Assembly (NCBI GenBank): GCA_902470095.1 | Contig: CABRFG010000067.1 | Span: 1 to 10,512, forward strand | Direction: 5' to 3' | Source: an uncultured Collinsella sp. | Lineage (GTDB): Bacteria; Actinomycetota; Coriobacteriia; Coriobacteriales; Coriobacteriaceae | DNA length: 10,512 bases | Shown here: one piece after another, positions 7,346-10,512 of the stretch | How the letters are laid out: every line of letters begins with the position of its first letter | How positions within the stretch are numbered: the stretch's first letter is position 1 | The notes under the pieces: generated by a model | The model's input: only the letters and a program-made list of their open reading frames with translations | Database searches by the model: none | Told to the model about the DNA's origin: nothing | Position numbers and translations under genes: made by a program

Positions 7346-8326
7346 ATGAAATTCGCACGCGATTGTCGTTCGAGCGAATCCAACGAAGCAACCGCGCAGC
7401 TGCTGTTCGAAGCGCTGCCGTGGATTAAGAACCTGACCGGCAAGACGGTTGTTATCAAATATGGCGGAGCCGCCATGGTTGATGAGCAGCTGCGCCGCGA
7501 CGTGATGAGCGACATCGTTTTGCTCAAGATCATCGGTATGCGCCCCGTCATCGTGCATGGCGGCGGCAAGGCTATCAACGAGGCGCTGAGCCATTACGAT
7601 ATTCCCGTCGAGTTTAAGAACGGCCAGCGCGTGACCACGCCGGCGACTATGGATATCGTACGCGAGGTGCTGGGCGGCAAGGTCAACCAGGAGCTGGTTG
7701 CTGCCATCAACCACCACGGCAACCTGGCCGTGGGCGTGTCGGGCAGCGATGCCGGCACGCTCATCGCCGAGCCGCTCGACCCCGAGCTCGGTCGCGTGGG
7801 CAAAGTGACGCACGTCAACACCGACTATATCGAGCGCTTACTCGATAGCGAGTACATCCCCGTCATCGCTACCGTCGCGGCGGGGGAGGACGGCGGATTC
7901 TTCAACATCAATGCCGACACCGCTGCTGGTGCCGTTGCGGCGGCGCTTCATGCGCATAAGGCGATCTTTTTGACCGACGTCGATGGCCTGTACAAGGACT
8001 TTAGCGATAAGGATTCGCTTATCTCTAACCTAACGCTCGACGAGGTTAACGAGATGCTCTACGGCGGGGAGGTCGATAAGGGCATGATTCCCAAGCTGCG
8101 TGCGGCCGTCGATGCGCTTGCCGGCGGCGTATTTCGTGCCCACATCATTAACGGTACCACGCCGCATTCTCTGCTCCTGGAGCTGCTGACCGATGCCGGC
8201 GTCGGTACCGTGATCCATTCCACCGAGACGGCCTACGAGTTCGATACGCACCCGCACCCGCTTTCGACCTTTGCGGCGCGCCTGACCGAGAACCTCGACG
8301 AGGTCGAGAAGCTTCAGACGGTCTAG
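7346..8326 (+). CDS. argB: Acetylglutamate kinase
   Basis: ArgB phosphorylates N-acetylglutamate, the controlling step of ornithine synthesis. The 326-residue product shows KYGGAAM (38-44, catalytic Lys38), the glycine loop HGGGKAI (71-77), NGQRVT with Arg95, NINADTAAGAVAAAL (187-201) and MIPKL with Lys250. The frame extends upstream to a TTG at 7286, but GAGG (7336-7339) six bases before the ATG at 7346 supports the shorter protein. The N-terminal helix ATAQLLFEALPWIKNLTGK is the feature found in hexameric, arginine-inhibited enzymes, so feedback inhibition is likely. The chain runs about 30 residues past the usual end (GTVIHST) in an acidic tail containing HPHPLSTFAARL. That tail is unexplained. 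Confidence 0.95.
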   Translation: MKFARDCRSSESNEATAQLLFEALPWIKNLTGKTVVIKYGGAAMVDEQLRRDVMSDIVLLKIIGMRPVIVHGGGKAINEALSHYDIPVEFKNGQRVTTPATMDIVREVLGGKVNQELVAAINHHGNLAVGVSGSDAGTLIAEPLDPELGRVGKVTHVNTDYIERLLDSEYIPVIATVAAGEDGGFFNINADTAAGAVAAALHAHKAIFLTDVDGLYKDFSDKDSLISNLTLDEVNEMLYGGEVDKGMIPKLRAAVDALAGGVFRAHIINGTTPHSLLLELLTDAGVGTVIHSTETAYEFDTHPHPLSTFAARLTENLDEVEKLQTV

Positions 8327-8395
8327 CTGACCCGCAGCCGCCCCATTCCTGCACCCATAGCCCCGCGCCGTCTGGCGCCCAACGAAAGGCATCCC

Positions 8396-9679
8396 ATGTC
8401 ACTTGCAGCTCAGCAATCGCTTGAATCCCATTACGTTATGCATACCTTTGGCCGCTCTCCGGTCGAGTTTGTCGAGGGTCACGGCATGAAGCTCACCGGC
8501 GACGATGGCCGTGAGTACCTCGACTTTCTTGCCGGCATCGGCGTGTGCAGCCTGGGTCATGGCAACCTGGCTGTGCTCTCGGCGCTCGAGGCGCAGACCA
8601 AAAAGCTCATGCATGTCTCTAATTACTTCTACATTGAGCAGCGCGGACAGGTCGCGGCGCTGCTGTCCAAGCTTGCTAACGACGACGTAGATGGTGCGCG
8701 CGTGCTTGCCGATGCTATTGCCGCCGGCGATGAGACCACGGCAGCTGCTCTTGGTGCCCCGGCTGCGGGCGAGCAGGTGTGGGAGACGTTCTTTGCCAAC
8801 TCCGGCGCCGAGGCCAACGAGGGCTCGATGAAGCTTGCGCGCCTGTACGCCAAGCGTGCCGGTAATGGCGGCAACACTATCGTGTGCATGCGCGGCGGCT
8901 TCCACGGCCGTACGCTCGAGACTATTGCGGCCACCATGCAGGATTGGCTGCAGGACAGTTTCCGCCCGCTGCCGGGTGGCTTTGTGGCCTGCACGCCCAA
9001 CGATGTCGATGAACTGCGTGCAATCTTTAAGCAGCTGGGGAGCGAGATTTGTGCCGTGATGCTCGAGCCGATCCAGGGTGAGAGTGGCGTGCACCCCATG
9101 ACCGAGGAGTTTATGGCGGCAGCGCGCGACCTGGCACACGAAGTGGACGCCGTGCTTATCGCCGACGAGGTCCAGTGCGGCATCTTCCGCTCCGGCAAGC
9201 CGTTTGCATTCCAAACCTATGGCGTGGAGCCCGACATCATGAGCCTTGCCAAGGGCATTGCCGACGGCGTGCCCATGGGTGCCGTCGTGGCAAAGAAGGA
9301 GATTGCCGACGTGTTTAAGCCGGGCGACCACGGCTCGACCTTTGGCGGTAGCTGCTTGGCCATCGCGGCGTGTGCCGCGACGCTCTCCGCGCTTGTGCGT
9401 GGCGATTATGCCGACCATGCTGCTAAGGTGGGTGCCTATATGGAGGCAAAGCTCGCCAAGCTGCCGCACGTGACCGAGGTACGTGGCCGCGGCTTGATGC
9501 TCGGCTGTGATTTGGATGATGCCGCGGGCGACGCGCATGATGTTGTTGCCCGCGCGCTGGCCGCCGGTGCCGTGATCAACGCTACAGGTGCGCATACGCT
9601 GCGTTTCCTGCCGCCGCTCGTCTGCGAGGAAGCCGACGTGGACAGTCTGATCGAGATCCTGTCGGGTGTTTTGGGCTAA
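8396..9679 (+). CDS. argD: Acetylornithine aminotransferase
   Basis: ArgD is a pyridoxal-phosphate class III aminotransferase that converts N-acetylglutamate semialdehyde to N-acetylornithine. Visible elements are the cofactor phosphate loop NSGAEANE (135-142), GGFHGRT (167-173), LEPIQGESG (223-231), IADEVQCG with Asp257, the Schiff-base lysine in SLAKGIADG (Lys286) and STFGG (314-318). Total length is 427, somewhat longer than the usual 380-410. The excess is an alanine- and acid-rich insertion at about 94-126, between the LSKLAN helix and the strand leading to NSGAEA. The frame and codon use stay normal through it, so it is not a frameshift. The start follows AAAGG 69 bases after argB. It is the last arginine gene here. 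Confidence 0.95.
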   Translation: MSLAAQQSLESHYVMHTFGRSPVEFVEGHGMKLTGDDGREYLDFLAGIGVCSLGHGNLAVLSALEAQTKKLMHVSNYFYIEQRGQVAALLSKLANDDVDGARVLADAIAAGDETTAAALGAPAAGEQVWETFFANSGAEANEGSMKLARLYAKRAGNGGNTIVCMRGGFHGRTLETIAATMQDWLQDSFRPLPGGFVACTPNDVDELRAIFKQLGSEICAVMLEPIQGESGVHPMTEEFMAAARDLAHEVDAVLIADEVQCGIFRSGKPFAFQTYGVEPDIMSLAKGIADGVPMGAVVAKKEIADVFKPGDHGSTFGGSCLAIAACAATLSALVRGDYADHAAKVGAYMEAKLAKLPHVTEVRGRGLMLGCDLDDAAGDAHDVVARALAAGAVINATGAHTLRFLPPLVCEEADVDSLIEILSGVLG

Positions 9680-9690
9680 CGCGGCGCAAT

Positions 9691-9800
9691 AACTCAATTT
9701 GGACCGAGTTCCGGACTGCGGACGTGCCCTATGCGGCATGATTCAGCGGTCTGGAGCCCGTTTTGCCTTAGATTTGCTAAGGCAGGGAGACCTGCTGGTC
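9691..9800 (+). other. Stem-rich segment downstream of argD
   Basis: Several inverted repeats follow argD: AACTC (9691-9695) with GAGTT (9706-9710); CCGGACTGC (9711-9719) with GCGGTCTGG (9746-9754), two G-U pairs, enclosing TGCC/GGCA; TGCCTTAG (9764-9771) with CTAAGGCA (9777-9784); and GACC/GGTC at about 9789-9800. None is followed by a T-run, so this is not a simple terminator. It may be a structured 3' end or the leader of something lost. There is no open reading frame of note. Confidence 0.4.
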
Positions 9801-9809
9801 AAAAAACAT

Positions 9810-9998
9810 CAAATATGAGTACTGTTACCGATTTGGTAGCAGCAATTTTGGACTAATAAGGCCAGATGGCAAGTCGAAATGGCGATGAATACACGATTTT
9901 GATCTGACTGTTAGTCCTTATAATGGACATATGTTGCGTAACCTAAGCAAACACTATCTGTTTATATGTTGCAAGCAAAGTAGCAGTACTCATTTTTG
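9810..9998. repeat. 189-bp segment bounded by 19-bp inverted repeats
   Basis: CAAATATGAGTACTGTTAC (9810-9828) matches the reverse complement of 9980-9998 (CAAAAATGAGTACTGCTAC) at 17 of 19 positions, including ATGAGTACTG exactly. The AT-rich interior is unlike the surrounding genes. It holds a second inverted pair (GGACTAA 9850-9856 with TTAGTCC 9911-9917), a direct repeat ATATGTTGC (9929-9937 and 9964-9972) and no protein gene. This could be a MITE-like element, an invertible promoter or a paired regulator site; I cannot choose between them. Confidence 0.55.
9919..9924 (+). promoter_or_regulatory. Perfect TATAAT -10 box inside the inverted-repeat segment
   Basis: TATAAT at 9919-9924 matches the -10 consensus exactly. 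The best upstream partner is TTTTGA (9897-9902, 16-base spacing), which is weak. No gene follows on the + strand within the window, so any transcript would be non-coding or extend through the tRNA-like region. AT-rich sequence can produce this hexamer by chance. Confidence 0.3.
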
Positions 9999-10037
9999 CC
10001 ATTATTTGGCCACGGACCTTGAAATAAGGGGTCCTTA

Positions 10038-10123
10038 GGGTTCGAATCCCATGCGCTGGGCCCAAACAAAAAACGGTCCCCTTGCGAGGACCGTTTCCAA
10101 TTCAGTGGTGGGCGATGAGGGAT
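10038..10123 (-). repeat. Broken tRNA 3' end plus terminator, unit 1
   Basis: This 86-bp unit has the same layout and length as 10224-10309: GGGTTCGAATCCC, then GCGnTGGGCCCAAA, an A-run, a hairpin, and CAATTCAGTGGTGGGCGATG. Its last 26 bases (10098-10123) are identical to 10284-10309, which are the 3' end of tRNA-Val on the - strand. Here the identity breaks inside the T-loop and no tRNA body follows, so this is a tRNA 3' remnant (CCA included), not a working gene. Confidence 0.75.
10068..10096 (-). terminator. Rho-independent terminator of the broken unit
   Basis: AAACGGTCC (10071-10079) pairs with GGACCGTTT (10088-10096). Read on the - strand the hairpin is followed by a run of T (complement of AAAAAA, 10068-10073). 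The short T-run on the other side may allow some termination of + strand transcripts too. It has the same place relative to the tRNA 3' end as the terminator of tRNA-Val. Confidence 0.75.
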
Positions 10124-10223
10124 GTCCGCGTGCGGCTGACGCCGCCCGCTCTCGCTTCGGGCCTACGGCCCTCGCGTGCTGCGCTGGAAAACGCTTCGCG
10201 TTTCCTCAGCTCCGCACCCTTGC
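10124..10223. other. GC-rich folded spacer between the two tRNA-end units
   Basis: This hundred-base segment is dense in inverted repeats: GCGGC/GCCGC around TGAC, GGGCC/GGCCC around TAC, and a longer arm from GCTGGAAAACGC to GCGTTTCCTCAGC. Open frames cross it, but they also cross the tRNA sequences and terminators and have no start-site support, so I do not call a protein. It looks like a repeat or remnant of a non-coding RNA. Confidence 0.45.
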
Positions 10224-10250
10224 GGGTTCGAATCCCTCTGCGATGGGCCC
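10224..10250 (+). other. T-arm-like sequence facing tRNA-Val (unit 2)
   Basis: GGGTTCGAATCCC (10224-10236) has a canonical tRNA T-loop (TTCGAAT) on the + strand and is followed by TCTGCGATGGGCCC. No matching acceptor, D-arm or anticodon arm precedes it, so it is at most a tRNA 3' fragment or a tRNA-like repeat. A near copy is at 10038-10063. Confidence 0.4.
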
Positions 10251-10281
10251 AAAAAAGTAAGGCTCCCATTGCTGGGAGCCT
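10251..10281 (-). terminator. Rho-independent terminator of tRNA-Val
   Basis: AGGCTCCCA (10260-10268) and TGGGAGCCT (10273-10281) form a perfect 9-bp stem with a TTGC loop. On the - strand this is followed by TTAC and a T-run (complement of AAAAAA, 10251-10256). It lies ten bases beyond the tRNA CCA end. Confidence 0.88.
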
Positions 10282-10291
10282 AACAATTCAG

Positions 10292-10367
10292 TGGTGGGCG
10301 ATGAGGGATTCGAACCCCCAGCCTTGTGCGTGTAAAGCACCTGCGCTAACCGTTGCGCCAATCGCCC
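10292..10367 (-). tRNA. tRNA-Val (anticodon UAC), CCA encoded
   Basis: Read on the - strand the 76 bases fold as a complete tRNA. The acceptor GGGCGAT pairs with ATCGCCC, the D-stem is GCGC/GCGC around AACGGTTA, and the anticodon loop TTTACAC has anticodon TAC. The variable loop has five bases, the T-arm is GGGGG TTCGAAT CCCTC, the discriminator is A, and CCA is encoded. The first pair of the anticodon stem is a G-A mismatch; the rest pair normally. The anticodon assigns valine. It is the only intact RNA gene here, with its own promoter and terminator. Confidence 0.95.
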
Positions 10368-10377
10368 GTGCGGAGAG

Positions 10378-10386
10378 AGTATAGCA
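10378..10386 (-). promoter_or_regulatory. Extended -10 promoter of tRNA-Val
   Basis: On the - strand this reads TGCTATACT, an extended -10 box about ten bases before the tRNA 5' end (10367). No strong -35 is present at 16-18 bases, which is acceptable for an extended -10 promoter. Spacing to the gene is right for a short tRNA leader. Confidence 0.6.
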
Positions 10387-10441
10387 AAACAATCGCCTCA
10401 TTCACCTCATATCCATTAAAGGTAACTCGCGCGTGTCACAG

Positions 10442-10476
10442 CCCTTGATTATCAACCTTATCCGAACACCTCCCAC
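10442..10476. repeat. Right copy of the 35-bp terminal inverted repeat
   Basis: This is the exact reverse complement of bases 1-35, with the identity ending at both edges. Its last six bases (TCCCAC, 10471-10476) also form part of the palindrome that follows. Together with the left copy it brackets everything else in the window. There is no transposase or integrase gene beside it. Confidence 0.9.
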
Positions 10477-10508
10477 ATTCATCCGCACATGTGCGGATGA
10501 ATGTGGGA
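10471..10508. repeat. 38-bp perfect palindrome
   Basis: TCCCACATTCATCCGCACA (10471-10489) is followed directly by its exact reverse complement (10490-10508), with no loop. The two arms then diverge (flanking C versus A), so it is not an endless fold-back copy. As DNA it could extrude a cruciform or bind a dimeric protein; as RNA it would form a long hairpin. No T-run follows within the window. Confidence 0.9.
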
Positions 10509-10512
10509 ACCC

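Noticed and set aside
8399..9739. Long - strand frame of 446 codons opposite argD
   Set aside because: The composition is rich in His, Arg and Gly, typical of an antisense frame in a high-GC gene; argD on the + strand accounts for the sequence.
10124..10283. A small integrated element between tRNA-Val and its duplicated 3' end
   Set aside because: The duplicated tRNA end resembles an attachment site, but the sequence between is under 200 bases and has no integrase, so I kept it only as one possible origin.
10038..10309. CRISPR array suggested by spaced repeats near a palindrome
   Set aside because: Only two units, of 86 bp, containing tRNA ends and terminators, with no cas genes; this is not a CRISPR layout.
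10051..10384. Two overlapping open frames (69 and 100 codons) on the + strand
   Set aside because: They run across tRNA-Val in antisense, two terminators and the tRNA remnants, with no ribosome site; frames like WWAMRDSNPQ are the usual false translation of tRNA ends.

Overview
The window looks like a chromosomal piece, quite possibly a whole assembly contig, from a high-GC anaerobic gut actinobacterium. Collinsella or a related Coriobacteriia member is my best guess. The guess rests on the GC-rich third codon positions, the ECF vitamin-transporter layout and the look of the arginine proteins; it was not confirmed by any search. All protein genes lie on the + strand.

Region 1 (about 1-4540) is a flavin locus. 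An FMN riboswitch (about 115-291) with its own promoter precedes ribU, the riboflavin-binding S component. RibU is translationally coupled (ATGA and TAATG overlaps) to a single-chain double ATPase (EcfA1-EcfA2 fusion) and to EcfT. Together these form a complete riboflavin ECF transporter. Two tandem paralogous small flavin-binding split-barrel proteins of the pyridoxamine 5'-phosphate oxidase (PNPOx) superfamily follow closely, and a long GC-rich hairpin (4571-4624) closes the region.

Region 2 (about 4660-9680) is an arginine operon, argC-argJ-argB-argD, which carries glutamate to ornithine by the cyclic acetyl pathway. Its promoter region carries what looks like a pair of ArgR boxes spaced exactly 21 bp centre to centre. 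ArgB has the N-terminal helix typical of arginine-inhibited enzymes. argF, argG, argH and argR are not in the window.

Region 3 (9680-10512) holds no credible protein gene. It contains several hairpins after argD, a roughly 190-bp segment bounded by 19-bp inverted repeats with a perfect TATAAT inside, and a complete tRNA-Val(UAC) on the - strand with promoter and terminator. It also contains a second, broken copy of the tRNA 3' end plus a terminator, with a GC-rich folded spacer between the two copies. The outermost bases are a 35-bp perfect inverted repeat shared by the two ends of the window; the right-hand copy runs into a 38-bp perfect palindrome.

The genes themselves are ordinary metabolism. 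The unexplained material is non-coding: the terminal inverted repeat and palindrome, the duplicated tRNA-end/terminator unit, and the inverted-repeat segment after argD.
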